Positions 9,542 to 18,215 of a DNA stretch of 64,000 bases are shown here, piece by piece; within the stretch, counting starts at the first letter, position 1; every line of letters starts with the position of its first letter. A program made the position numbers and the translations under genes. The notes under the pieces were generated by a model, which worked only from the letters and a program-made list of their open reading frames with translations, ran no database searches and had not been told where the DNA came from. Where the stretch lies: assembly GCA_963840535.1 (NCBI GenBank), contig CAWIZJ010000052.1, positions 185,437 through 249,436 of the forward strand, written 5' to 3'. This stretch comes from VAZQ01 sp963840535. GTDB lineage: Bacteria > Pseudomonadota > Alphaproteobacteria > Rhizobiales > Xanthobacteraceae.

Positions 9542-10529
9542 ATGAATCGATGCGCGGTGGCGTTGTTGTCGATACCGCCATTGCTGGGCGCAGCGCTGGT
9601 CGATCTCTCGAGCGCCGCGTCCGCCCAGCAGTTTCCTACCCGACCGATCCGCCTGGTCGTGGGCAATCCGCCCGGGGGTGCAACCGACGTGATAGCGCGA
9701 ACGCTCGGACAGCCGCTCGGCGCCCGCCTCGGACAGAACATCGTGATCGAGCACCGACCCGGTGCGAATGGCACCATCTCGGCCGAGATCGTCGCCAACG
9801 CCGCGCCCGACGGCCATACGATTCTCTACGCCAACAACAGCTTGCTGGTGATCAACCCGCACATCTACACGAAGCTGGCGGTGAACCCGCTGGATCACTC
9901 TGGTTCCGGTCGTCACCACCATCACGAACCAGCTGGTGCTGGCGGTGAACCCGAGGGTCGTTCCAGTCGACGACTTTCCCGGGTTCATGGAATTTGCCCG
10001 CAAGAGCACATCGCCTTTGTTCTACGCCTCGATCGGCAACGGCAGCCAGCATCACCTCGCAATGGAGATCCTCAAGCAGAGCGCCGGCATCGATCTCACC
10101 CACGTCCCGTACAAGGGCGGCGGGCCTGCTTCGATCTCCGTCATCGCCGGCGAGAATGCCGCCATGTTCGGAGGCACCTCCGTCGTCCAGCACATCAAAT
10201 CGGGAAAGTTGAAAGGCCTCGCGGTCAGCGACAGAAAGGGCTGGCCGACCATGCCGGAGCTGCCGAGCATCGGCGATTTCTACCCCGGCTATCGGGTCGC
10301 TCTGTGGCACGGCGTGCTGGCGCCGCGTGCGACTCCGCCGGCCGTGGTCGACAAGCTGCGCACCGAGCTCAACGCCGTCCTTTCGCTGCCGCAGGTGAGG
10401 GAGATGCTGATCTCCAGCGGAGCCGGAGAGCCGTACATTACGACCCCGGACGAGCTCACTGCCCTGATCCGCGCCGACTACGAGCGATACGGAACCGTGA
10501 TCAAGAGCATCGGCTTCAAGGTCGATTAG
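9542..10529 (+). CDS. tctC: Bug/TctC-family receptor (copy 3), split by a frameshift
   Basis: The ATG at 9542 follows GGAGGGAAAT. The leader MNRCAVALLSIPPLLGAALV ends at SAASAQQF, and the mature part starts FPTRPIRLVVGNPPGGATD. The first frame runs to about 9900 (TKLAVNPLDH); the protein then continues in the next frame (LVPVVTTITNQLVLAVNPRV) to the stop at 10529, with HVPYKGGGPASIS and GVLAPRATPPAVVDKL. A single indel around 9898-9903 accounts for this. It is about 328 residues when joined, full length. It lies 106 bases after tctA and is more divergent from copies 1 and 2 than they are from each other, so it probably binds a different ligand. Confidence 0.8.
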
Positions 10530-10567
10530 GACCAGCGTCGGCGCGACGGCGCCGCTGCAGGCGAGGG

Positions 10568-11344
10568 TCAGATATCGCCGGCACGGCGCCGGGCCGGGAG
10601 GCCGTAGCGATGCAGGTCGGCGCCGTTCACGTCGAGCCAGGCCTTGGCGCGCTCGAAATCGGGATAGAGGCGCTCCACCAGTCGCCAGAACCGCGGCGAA
10701 TGATTGAGCTCGACGATGTGGGAGACCTCGTGAGCCGCAAGATAGTCGAGCACGAAGGACGGCGCGAGAATGAGCCGCCAGGAGAACGACAGCACGCCGG
10801 AGTTCGAGCACGAGCCCCAGCGGCTCGACTGGTCGCGCACGCAGATGCGCCTGGTCACGACGCCGAGCTTGGCCGCATAGCGCCGGCAGGCCGCGTGGAG
10901 ATCGCGCTGCGCCTCGCGTTTGAGGAAGTCGCCGACCCGGCGATTGACGTGAGCGGCTTCCCCCGCGACGCACAGCACCTTGCCGCCGTGCTCATCGGTC
11001 TCGGTCCAAACCGTGCCGCGCTCGCCACGCCGATGCACGATCCGATGCGGAACGCCGCGCAGCGGCACCTCGGTCGCATGCGCGAACGGTACCGCCTCGG
11101 GCATTCGCTTGAGGCGCGCCGCGATCCAGGCCCCGTGCTTCTGGGCGAATTCCTTCGCCTCCTTCACGCTGCCGCGCGGGGGAATTGTGAGCACGACCTC
11201 GCGCGTGGCGGCATCGATGCGCAAGGTGTACCGTCGCGCCTGTCGATGACGCCGCATGCGGACGAGATAGATCGCCTTGTCGAAGACGATCTGGACGACC
11301 GACGGTTCGCTTGGACGCCGGTAGAGCAACGCACGCAGCGACAT
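10568..11344 (-). CDS. YgjP-like (DUF45, M48-related) metallopeptidase domain protein
   Basis: A 258-residue protein with the zinc motif HEVSHIVELNHSPRFW, in which HExxH is followed by a further His, and the upstream block IRDQSSRWGSCSNSG typical of the YgjP/WLM-type family. Members are predicted metal-dependent hydrolases; E. coli YgjP has been reported as a pyrophosphatase, so peptidase activity should not be assumed. There is no signal peptide. The frame is open 23 codons further upstream, but the ATG at 11344 begins the conserved part. It is tail-to-tail with the third Bug receptor, 38 bases apart. Confidence 0.85.
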   Translation of the reverse strand: MSLRALLYRRPSEPSVVQIVFDKAIYLVRMRRHRQARRYTLRIDAATREVVLTIPPRGSVKEAKEFAQKHGAWIAARLKRMPEAVPFAHATEVPLRGVPHRIVHRRGERGTVWTETDEHGGKVLCVAGEAAHVNRRVGDFLKREAQRDLHAACRRYAAKLGVVTRRICVRDQSSRWGSCSNSGVLSFSWRLILAPSFVLDYLAAHEVSHIVELNHSPRFWRLVERLYPDFERAKAWLDVNGADLHRYGLPARRRAGDI

Positions 11345-11593
11345 GGACGCAATTCCACTCCTTGATTGAAGGCGAGCGCAAAATACTGCCACAACGGCAA
11401 GAGGGCGCAGCATGACGGGTGAGAAATAAAGGCCTTCCCCAATCCCGGGGGGTGATTCGTCCGGATGTTACAATATCTTGTGTCCGACAAGCCTTGAACC
11501 ATAATTCACAGCATCTTGAGGGCGAGCGCCCGGCCCCGCCTCGCCGGCTCACCCGTTCGCGGTTTCCGATCCGTCCCGAATTCCACAGCGTTA

Positions 11594-13114
11594 TCATCGT
11601 GTTAGCAGCGGCCGCGGCGGCCGCTGCCCTGACGAATCACGCAGTTGCCCCGGCGGCATGCGGCTTTGCCGCATTACGCACTGGCGCGGCGATGGAGGGG
11701 TCCTATTCGCCGGCCGCGCGGACCGGGGCTGCCGGCAGCCGTGAGGGCAGCGCCGTTGCCGCCCGCCACCACTCTGGGCCTCGCCGCCCCTCGCGCGAGC
11801 GCGGCGCGCGTTCCGGTCGCCGTTATTGGAGAGCACGAAGTCGGCGACGCGCGGCACGATCTCGGCGCGGAAGCGCGAGCCGTTGAACACGCCGTAATGA
11901 CCGACTGCCGGCTGCAGCCAATGCGCCTTGCGCTCGGGCGGGATCTCCACGCACAGGCGATGCGCCGCTTCGGTCTGGCCGACGCCGGAAATATCGTCGT
12001 TCTCGCCTTCGATCGTGAGCAGGGCGACACGGCGGATTGCGCTCGGATCGACGCGGGCGCCGCGATGGGTCATCCTGCCCTTGGGCAGATCGTGCCGCAC
12101 GAACACGGTCTCCACGGTCTGCAGATAGAACTCGGCCGCAAGGTCCATGACGGCGAGATACTCATCGTAGAATTCGCGATGCTTCTGTGCCGAATCGCCG
12201 TCGCCCTGAACCAGATGCAGGAACAGCTTGCGGTGCGCCTCGATATGGCGATCGAGGTTCATGCTGACGAACCCGTGCAGCTGCAGGAAGCCGGGATAGA
12301 CGTCGCGCAAGAAGCCCGGGTTCGGGAACGGTACCTTGGTGATGACGTTGCGACGGAACCAATCGATGCCGCGCTGCTCGGCGAGCGCGTTCACCGCGGT
12401 AGGATTCACCCGGGTATCGATCGGGCCGCCCATGAGCACCATGGAATGGGGAACGTAGGGATCGCTGTCGGCCTCCATGCGCGCCACCGCGGCGAGCACC
12501 GGCACCGAGGGCTGGCAGACCGCCAGGACATGCACGTCGCCGCCCAAGAGATGCAGAATGGAGATCAGGTAGTCGATGTAGTCGTCGAGATCGAAGCGGC
12601 CGGCGGATACCGGCACCATGCGCGCGTCGACCCATTCGGTGATGTAGACGTCATGATTGGGTAGAAAGCCTTCGACGGTACCGCGCAACAGGGTCGGGAA
12701 GTGGCCCGACATCGGCGCGACGATCAGGAGGCGCGGCTGCGGCCGGCGCGGGAGGTGCTCGAAGGTGCGCTCGAAGTGCAGGAGGCGGCAGAACGGCCGC
12801 TCCCACGGGCAGGAGATGTGCACCGGGACGTGCTCGCCGCCGACCACGGTGGAGGCGATATTCCATTCGGGCTTGCCGTAACGCCGGGTCGAGCGCTCGA
12901 ACAGCTCCATGCTCGCGGCCATGTGCTTGCCGAAAGCGGTATGCGACAGCGGATTGGCCGGATTCCTGAAGAACAATCGCGCCGCATCGGCATAGGCGCG
13001 CGCGGGGCCGAGCGACGCCTGGCTCATTTCATAGAGCCAATAGGCCGGCGCCGCATACATGGACGCATTGTCGGCCACCACAGCCGGCGCGCCGCCGAAC
13101 TCTCCAATCGCCAT
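11594..13114 (-). CDS. phaZ: Intracellular polyhydroxyalkanoate (PHB) depolymerase
   Basis: A 506-residue protein matching the intracellular PHB depolymerase family, which degrades storage granules to 3-hydroxybutyrate. The nucleophile is a cysteine, not serine, in VLAVCQPSVP (residue 200), as in the Cupriavidus enzyme. Other family blocks are the N-terminal YAAPAYWLYEM and the ends TIEGENDDISGVGQT (acid) and VGHYGVFNG (His). Homology ends at about residue 420 (VPRVADFVLSNN). The last 85 residues are Arg/Gly/Pro-rich and look like read-through of non-coding sequence, so the natural stop may have been lost to an indel near 11850. An upstream in-frame ATG near 13174 is a possible alternative start. 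Confidence 0.88.
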   Translation of the reverse strand: MAIGEFGGAPAVVADNASMYAAPAYWLYEMSQASLGPARAYADAARLFFRNPANPLSHTAFGKHMAASMELFERSTRRYGKPEWNIASTVVGGEHVPVHISCPWERPFCRLLHFERTFEHLPRRPQPRLLIVAPMSGHFPTLLRGTVEGFLPNHDVYITEWVDARMVPVSAGRFDLDDYIDYLISILHLLGGDVHVLAVCQPSVPVLAAVARMEADSDPYVPHSMVLMGGPIDTRVNPTAVNALAEQRGIDWFRRNVITKVPFPNPGFLRDVYPGFLQLHGFVSMNLDRHIEAHRKLFLHLVQGDGDSAQKHREFYDEYLAVMDLAAEFYLQTVETVFVRHDLPKGRMTHRGARVDPSAIRRVALLTIEGENDDISGVGQTEAAHRLCVEIPPERKAHWLQPAVGHYGVFNGSRFRAEIVPRVADFVLSNNGDRNARRARARGGEAQSGGGRQRRCPHGCRQPRSARPANRTPPSPRQCVMRQSRMPPGQLRDSSGQRPPRPLLTR

Positions 13115-13295
13115 GGTTCCCGGGCCTTTGCTGTCGCCATGCTGCACTGCAGCACGGTGTCGCTTTTCCGACATATAGTCAACATAGTCGCAATTGCTTC
13201 GCCATCCGTTTACACGCCCGCCACGACGATTTGCCTGGAACTGTAGCTTTTGCGCCGCAGCAAGCCGGCCGGGATGGAGCACTGACGGACACGCC

Positions 13296-14117
13296 CTACT
13301 CGCCGGTCTGCAGCAGCGTGCCGGCACGGCGCGAGCTCTGGAGCAGCTGCAGGAACGCGAGCGCGGCGGCAGCGAAATAGAGCACGTTGAGGGCGAAAGC
13401 CTGCATCATCAGGTCGGCGCGGAACTCATGCTGCATGATCAGCGCGCGCATGCCCTCGAACACATAGGTGGGGGGCAGCGCCCAGGCGACCACCTGCAGC
13501 CAGTCCGGCAGCACGCTCACGGGATAGTAGACGCAGGTGATCGGCATCAGCACGAACATCAGCGTCCATGCCAGCGTCTCCGCGCCCATGCCGTTGCGCA
13601 GCAGCACGCCGGACACGACGATGCCGACCGCCCAGCTGGTCAGGATCAAGTTCAGGAAGAATGCCGCCAGCGCAAGGCCGAGGCTGTACAGATTGAAGCC
13701 GAAGAAGGCGATGGCGAGCAGGGTGACCGGCACCATGCCGATGGCCAATCGAATGAGGCTCATGATCATCAGCGCGCCCACGAACTCGATCGGTCGCAGC
13801 GGGCTGATCATGAGATTGCTCAGATTGCGCGACCACATCTCCTCGAGGAACGAAACCGAAAAGCCGAGCTGGCCGCGGAACAGCACGTCCCACATCAGGA
13901 CGGCGCCGATGAAGACGCCGCCGGCGCGGGCGAAGAAACCGGCGTTCTCGGTGATGTAGAGCTGCAGGAACCCCCACACGAACAGCTGCACCGCCGGCCA
14001 GTAGATCAGCTCGACCATCCGCGTCCAGGACGAGCGCAGCAGATATACGTAGCGCAGCACCATGGCCGCGATGCGGTGCGCGGCCAGCGTGACGGTTCCG
14101 GTCGAGGCCGCGCTCAT
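13296..14117 (-). CDS. ABC-2 type transporter permease
   Basis: A 273-residue membrane protein with six hydrophobic stretches. The N-terminal half has the ABC-2 pattern SSWTRMVELIYWPAVQLFVW, then MWSRNLSNLMISPLRP, and the C-terminal part YYPVSVLPDWLQVVAWALPP, a hallmark of NodJ/DrrB-like permeases. Its ATG overlaps the stop of the ATPase gene by four bases (ATGA), so the two are translationally coupled and form one exporter. The substrate is unknown; polysaccharide, lipid and drug exporters share this fold. Confidence 0.88.
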   Translation of the reverse strand: MSAASTGTVTLAAHRIAAMVLRYVYLLRSSWTRMVELIYWPAVQLFVWGFLQLYITENAGFFARAGGVFIGAVLMWDVLFRGQLGFSVSFLEEMWSRNLSNLMISPLRPIEFVGALMIMSLIRLAIGMVPVTLLAIAFFGFNLYSLGLALAAFFLNLILTSWAVGIVVSGVLLRNGMGAETLAWTLMFVLMPITCVYYPVSVLPDWLQVVAWALPPTYVFEGMRALIMQHEFRADLMMQAFALNVLYFAAAALAFLQLLQSSRRAGTLLQTGE

Positions 14118-14875
14118 TGCGCGGCCTCGCGCGCATGGCCGCGACCGCGAGCGACGTCCAGGAACACCTCTTCCAGCGTCTCGCGGCCATAGCGGATGAG
14201 CAGCCGCCCCGGCGTATCGTCGTCCTCGATGCGACCCCGCTTCATGATGATGACGCGCTCGCACAGCCGCTCGACCTCCGACATGTTGTGGGAGGCGAGC
14301 AGAACCGTGGCGCCGCGCTCCTTGCGAAAGCGCTCCAGTCGGCCGCGCACCCAGTCCGCGGTGTCGGGGTCGAGCGAGGCGGTGGGCTCGTCGAGCAACA
14401 GCAGTTGCGGCGAATTGACCAGCGACTTGGCGAGCGCCACCCGGGTCTTCTGACCGGCGGAGAGCTTGCCGACCGGACGGTCGAGAAACTCGTCGAGGTC
14501 GAGGTCCTCGGCGAGTGTGGCGATGCGGCCGGCGAGGTCCTCGACCGCATAGAGCCGACCGAACACCTCGAGGTTCTGCCGCACGGTCAGCCGGTGCGGC
14601 ATGTCGATATAGGGGCTCTCGAAATTCATCTTGTGCAGCACCTGGTAGCGCTGGCGGGGCATCTCCGCACCCAGCACCTTCACCGTGCCGGAGGTCGGCA
14701 TCACCAGGCCGAGGATCATCGCCAGGGTGGTGGTCTTGCCGGCGCCGTTGCCGCCCAGGAGCCCGGTGACCGAGCCGTGCGCGAGCGCGAACGAGATGCC
14801 GTCGACCGCGCGGGTCAGCTTGTAGGTCTTCACCAGCTGGTCGACGGCGATGGCTGGCGGGGCGACTGCGGACAT
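14114..14875 (-). CDS. ABC transporter ATP-binding protein (ABC-2 exporter)
   Basis: A 253-residue ATPase with Walker A GGNGAGKTTT, signature LSAGQKTRVALAKS, Walker B LLLLDEPTASLDP and switch His in LLASHNMSEVERL. The signature reads LSAGQ rather than LSGGQ, which is common among ABC-2 exporters. It is followed by the permease with a four-base overlap. The ATG at 14875 starts the typical VDQLVKTYK strand; a longer form from 14947 is open but lacks homology. It is divergent from regB with a 110-base gap, so the two promoters share that space. Confidence 0.92.
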   Translation of the reverse strand: MSAVAPPAIAVDQLVKTYKLTRAVDGISFALAHGSVTGLLGGNGAGKTTTLAMILGLVMPTSGTVKVLGAEMPRQRYQVLHKMNFESPYIDMPHRLTVRQNLEVFGRLYAVEDLAGRIATLAEDLDLDEFLDRPVGKLSAGQKTRVALAKSLVNSPQLLLLDEPTASLDPDTADWVRGRLERFRKERGATVLLASHNMSEVERLCERVIIMKRGRIEDDDTPGRLLIRYGRETLEEVFLDVARGRGHAREAAQ

Positions 14876-14985
14876 GGGCACGGCCTCGACGAAAGCGCAG
14901 GTGTGGCAAGGCCGGGCCGGCGAGGCAAGGGGCCGCGACCGGGGCATGCGCCGGGAGTTGAGGATGAGCGGCGAAGGCGTAGATT

Positions 14986-16302
14986 ATGGCAGTGACCGAG
15001 CCGGCATCCATGGACACGCGCCAGACCGGACGCAGCGTGCGCCTCGACACGCTGGTGCGGCTGCGCTGGCTCGCGGTGATCGGGCAGACCACGGCGGTGC
15101 TGGTGGTCTATTTCGGCCTCGACTACGACCTGAAGATCTGGGCCTGCCTGGCGGTGATCGCGCTCGCGGCCTGGCTCAACGTGGCGCTGCGCATCCGCTT
15201 TCCCATGCGCCAGCGGCTCGAGCCCGACCGCGCGGCCTGGCTGCTCGCCTTCGATATCGCCGAGCTGGCGGTGCTTCTCTTCTTCACCGGCGGACTGCAG
15301 AATCCGTTCGCCATCCTGCTGCTCGGACCGGTCCTGATCTCGGCCACCGCGCTGCCGCCGCGCATGACGCTGCTGCTCGGCGGCTTCACCATCGCCTGCG
15401 CGACCGCGCTGGTGTTCGTGCACGAGCCGCTGCCGTGGGCCACCGATCCGCCGCTCGAGCTGCCGCGCACCTACGTCATGGGCGTGTGGCTCTCCATCCT
15501 GCTCTCGATCGCATTCATCGGCCTGCATGCCTGGCTGGTGACCGAGGAGTTGCGTCAGCTCGCCGATGCGCTGGCGGCGACCGAGCTGGCGCTCGCGCGC
15601 GAGCAGCACCTTTCGCAGCTCGACGGGCTCGCCGCCGCCGCCGCCCATGAGCTCGGTACCCCGCTGGCGACCATCACGCTGATCGCGCGGGAGCTGCAAC
15701 TCGCGATGCAGCCGGACTCCGAGCACGCCGACGACGTGCGCATCCTCAACGAGCAGGCCGCGCGCTGTCGCAGCATCCTGGGCAAGCTGACCGAGCTCTC
15801 GAGCGGCGATCCGTTCGACCGCATGAAGCTCTCCACCCTGATCGAGGAGGTGGTCGCGCCGCACCGCAACTTCGGTGTCGCCATCGACGTCGCGCTCTCG
15901 TCGGGCGATGCCTCCGAGCCGGTCGGCGGACGCAATCCGGCGATCCTCTACGGTCTCGGCAATCTGCTGGAGAACGCCGTCGATTTCGCGCGCGAGCGGG
16001 TCGAGGTGGCGGCGGCGTGGAACGGAGAGGACGTGGCCGTCACCATCATCGACGACGGACCGGGTTTCGCCCCCGAGATCATGGACCGGATCGGCGAGCC
16101 GTACGTCACCAGCCGCCGACGCGAGCGCCATGACGGCGATGCGAGCGGGCTGGGCCTGGGCTTCTTCATCGCCAAGACGCTGCTCGAGCGCTCGGGCGCC
16201 ACTCTCGACTTCGAGAACCGACCGTTTCCCGACCGCGGTGCAGTGGTTCGCGTGCACTGGGGCAGGGGCGATTTCGAGCGCCCGATGGCGTTCGCATTGT
16301 AG
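14986..16302 (+). CDS. regB: RegB/PrrB/ActS-family redox sensor histidine kinase
   Basis: A 438-residue membrane kinase. Six hydrophobic segments fill residues about 25-190. Within them GGLQNPF (102-108) is the quinone-binding motif conserved in RegB. The H-box AAAHELGTPLATI places the phosphoryl-accepting His at 221. Cys261 in QAARCRSILGKL corresponds to the redox-active cysteine of Rhodobacter RegB. The N-box is NLLENAVDFA, and the G-boxes DDGPGFAPE and GLGLGFFIAKTLL. RegB senses respiratory redox state and phosphorylates RegA under low oxygen. No senC gene separates it from regA here, although senC often does. Confidence 0.93.
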   Translation: MAVTEPASMDTRQTGRSVRLDTLVRLRWLAVIGQTTAVLVVYFGLDYDLKIWACLAVIALAAWLNVALRIRFPMRQRLEPDRAAWLLAFDIAELAVLLFFTGGLQNPFAILLLGPVLISATALPPRMTLLLGGFTIACATALVFVHEPLPWATDPPLELPRTYVMGVWLSILLSIAFIGLHAWLVTEELRQLADALAATELALAREQHLSQLDGLAAAAAHELGTPLATITLIARELQLAMQPDSEHADDVRILNEQAARCRSILGKLTELSSGDPFDRMKLSTLIEEVVAPHRNFGVAIDVALSSGDASEPVGGRNPAILYGLGNLLENAVDFARERVEVAAAWNGEDVAVTIIDDGPGFAPEIMDRIGEPYVTSRRRERHDGDASGLGLGFFIAKTLLERSGATLDFENRPFPDRGAVVRVHWGRGDFERPMAFAL

Positions 16303-16531
16303 AGGGCCGCACGCGGTTGCCGGCGCGATGCAGTTTGAGCCGCTCCACGGTCATATTGTCGAGTGTTCGCTGACCGATTGCGGCGATGTTGCAGCGCACG
16401 TCCGCTGCCGACGCGCGCCTTACCCTTTATTCACTTGAGGTGGTCGGATGCGGTTCCTAGAATACGGACGATTTTGCTGCCGGCCTGCGGTCGCCGGTCG
16501 TGGCGGCGCCGCGTGGCAGTGGAGACGTTAG

Positions 16532-17092
16532 ATGGCCATGGCCGACCTGGTGGCCGCGGCGATGCCGAGCGAGCGCTCGCTCCTGATCGTCGAGGACGAC
16601 AAATCCTTCCTCCAGCGGCTCGCCCGTGCCATGGAGAGCCGCGGCTTCGCCGTCACTACCGCCGAATTGGTCGCCGACGGCCTGACCCAGCTCGAGACCT
16701 TCTCGCCGGCCTTTGCCGTCGTCGACATGCGGCTCGAGGACGGCAACGGCCTCGACGTGATCTCTGCGCTCAAGCGGCGCCGGCCCGACGCCCGTGCGAT
16801 CATTCTCACCGGCTACGGCAACATTGCCACCGCGGTGACCGCAGTGAAGCTCGGCGCCGTCGACTACCTCTCCAAGCCGGTCGACGCCGACGACGTGGTG
16901 GCGGCTCTGCTCGCACTCGACGGCCGCAAGGCCGAGCCTCCGGAAAATCCGATGTCGGCCGACCGGGTGCGCTGGGAGCACATCCAGCGCATCTACGAGC
17001 TGTGCGGCCGCAACGTCTCGGAGACCGCGCGCCGTCTCAACATGCACCGCCGCACCTTGCAGCGCATCCTCGCCAAGCGCGCGCCCAAGTAG
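16532..17092 (+). CDS. regA: RegA/PrrA/ActR-family response regulator
   Basis: A 186-residue two-domain regulator. The receiver domain has acidic residues in LLIVEDDKSF, the phosphorylated Asp at 65 in VVDMRLEDG, Thr in ILTGYGN and Lys in DYLSKPVDA. The C-terminal Fis-type helix-turn-helix NVSETARRLNMHRRTLQRIL is the almost invariant RegA DNA-recognition helix, followed by AKRAPK. RegA activates photosynthesis, CO2- and N2-fixation, hydrogenase and terminal oxidase genes in response to redox. It lies 229 bases after regB on the same strand. The ATG at 16532 (MAMADLV) and the one six bases later are both usable. Confidence 0.94.
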   Translation: MAMADLVAAAMPSERSLLIVEDDKSFLQRLARAMESRGFAVTTAELVADGLTQLETFSPAFAVVDMRLEDGNGLDVISALKRRRPDARAIILTGYGNIATAVTAVKLGAVDYLSKPVDADDVVAALLALDGRKAEPPENPMSADRVRWEHIQRIYELCGRNVSETARRLNMHRRTLQRILAKRAPK

Positions 17093-17214
17093 TCTCGATC
17101 CCGGCCGGCCCTGCGACTTCGCGCGTCAGCCCCCACGCCTGACACGCGCTGCCCGACGCGCTACTCTTTGCACCAACGGCAATCCTGCCGCGAGAGGCAG
17201 ACGGAGGGAACCAT

Positions 17215-18177
17215 GTGGCTTCTTCGGCCGGTCGCTTCGACCTGCTGCTGCTGCTGTGGTCGCAGGGGAGCGCGATCGCGCAGGGCTGGCCGGCGAAGCC
17301 GGTGCGCGTGATCGTGCCGGTGACCGCAGGCAGCGCCATCGACATCACGGCGCGCACGGTTTCCGATCAGCTGGCGCGGCAGCTCGCCCAGACCTTCGTG
17401 GTCGAGAACCGCACCGGCGCCGGCGGCACCACCGGTGCGACCGCCGTCGCCAAGGCCGATGCCGACGGCTACACCGTGCTCGTGCACTCCTCGGCGATCA
17501 CCATTCATCCCGCCACGTTCATCAATCTGGCCTACGACACCGCACGCGACTTCGCCGGCGTGATGCCGATCGTCGACGTGCCGCTCATCCTGGTGGTCTC
17601 GCCCAACAAGTACCAATCGCTCGCCGCGCTGATCGCCGCCGGCAAGGCCAAGGGCGGCGCCATGAACTATGCCTCGGTCGGCTACGGTGCGGCCGCGCAC
17701 CTGACCTCCGAGCGCCTGCGCCTCGCCGCCGGCTTCGAGGCGCAGCATATCCCCTTCCGCGGCGCGCCCGAGGCGCTGACCGAGGTGCTGGCGGAGCGCG
17801 TCGACTTCTTCTACACGCCGATCCTGCCCGCGCTTGCGCTCCTGCGCGAGGGCAAGCTCAAGGCGCTCGCCACCAGCAGCTCGAAGCGGGCGCAGGCGCT
17901 GCCGGAGGTGCCGACGACGCTGGAGGCCGGCTTGCCCAACTCCGATTTCAACTTCTGGATCGGCATGTTCGTGCCGGCAAGGACGCCGCGCGAGGTGGTC
18001 GACAGGCTCCACCAGGAGGTCCGCAAGGCGGCGCAGACCGACACCGTGCAGGAGAAGCTGCGCACGCTCGGCGGCGAGCCGATGGCCATGTCGACGGCGG
18101 AATTCGACGCGCTGATCCGCAAGGAGCAGGATGCCAACGCCGCCCTGGTGCGCGCCGCCGGCATCAAGCCGAATTGA
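17215..18177 (+). CDS. Bug/TctC-family receptor (copy 4, orphan)
   Basis: A 320-residue solute receptor away from any TctAB genes. Family blocks are WPAKPVRVIVPVTAGSAIDI, VENRTGAGGTTGAT, ADADGYTVLVHSSA, HIPFRGAPEALT and MFVPARTPREVVDRLHQE. The hydrophobic leader (FDLLLLLWSQGSAIAQ) is only in frame from a GTG at 17215; the better-looking ATG at 17213 after CGGAGGGAACC reads out of frame into a Cys-rich sequence. Either GTG is used or one base is wrong. Orphan Bug receptors are common and may feed a distant TctAB or act in sensing. Confidence 0.85.
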   Translation: MASSAGRFDLLLLLWSQGSAIAQGWPAKPVRVIVPVTAGSAIDITARTVSDQLARQLAQTFVVENRTGAGGTTGATAVAKADADGYTVLVHSSAITIHPATFINLAYDTARDFAGVMPIVDVPLILVVSPNKYQSLAALIAAGKAKGGAMNYASVGYGAAAHLTSERLRLAAGFEAQHIPFRGAPEALTEVLAERVDFFYTPILPALALLREGKLKALATSSSKRAQALPEVPTTLEAGLPNSDFNFWIGMFVPARTPREVVDRLHQEVRKAAQTDTVQEKLRTLGGEPMAMSTAEFDALIRKEQDANAALVRAAGIKPN

Positions 18178-18215
18178 GCACCGCGCGGGAGCGTTGGGGA
18201 GCGCGCGCAATCTCC

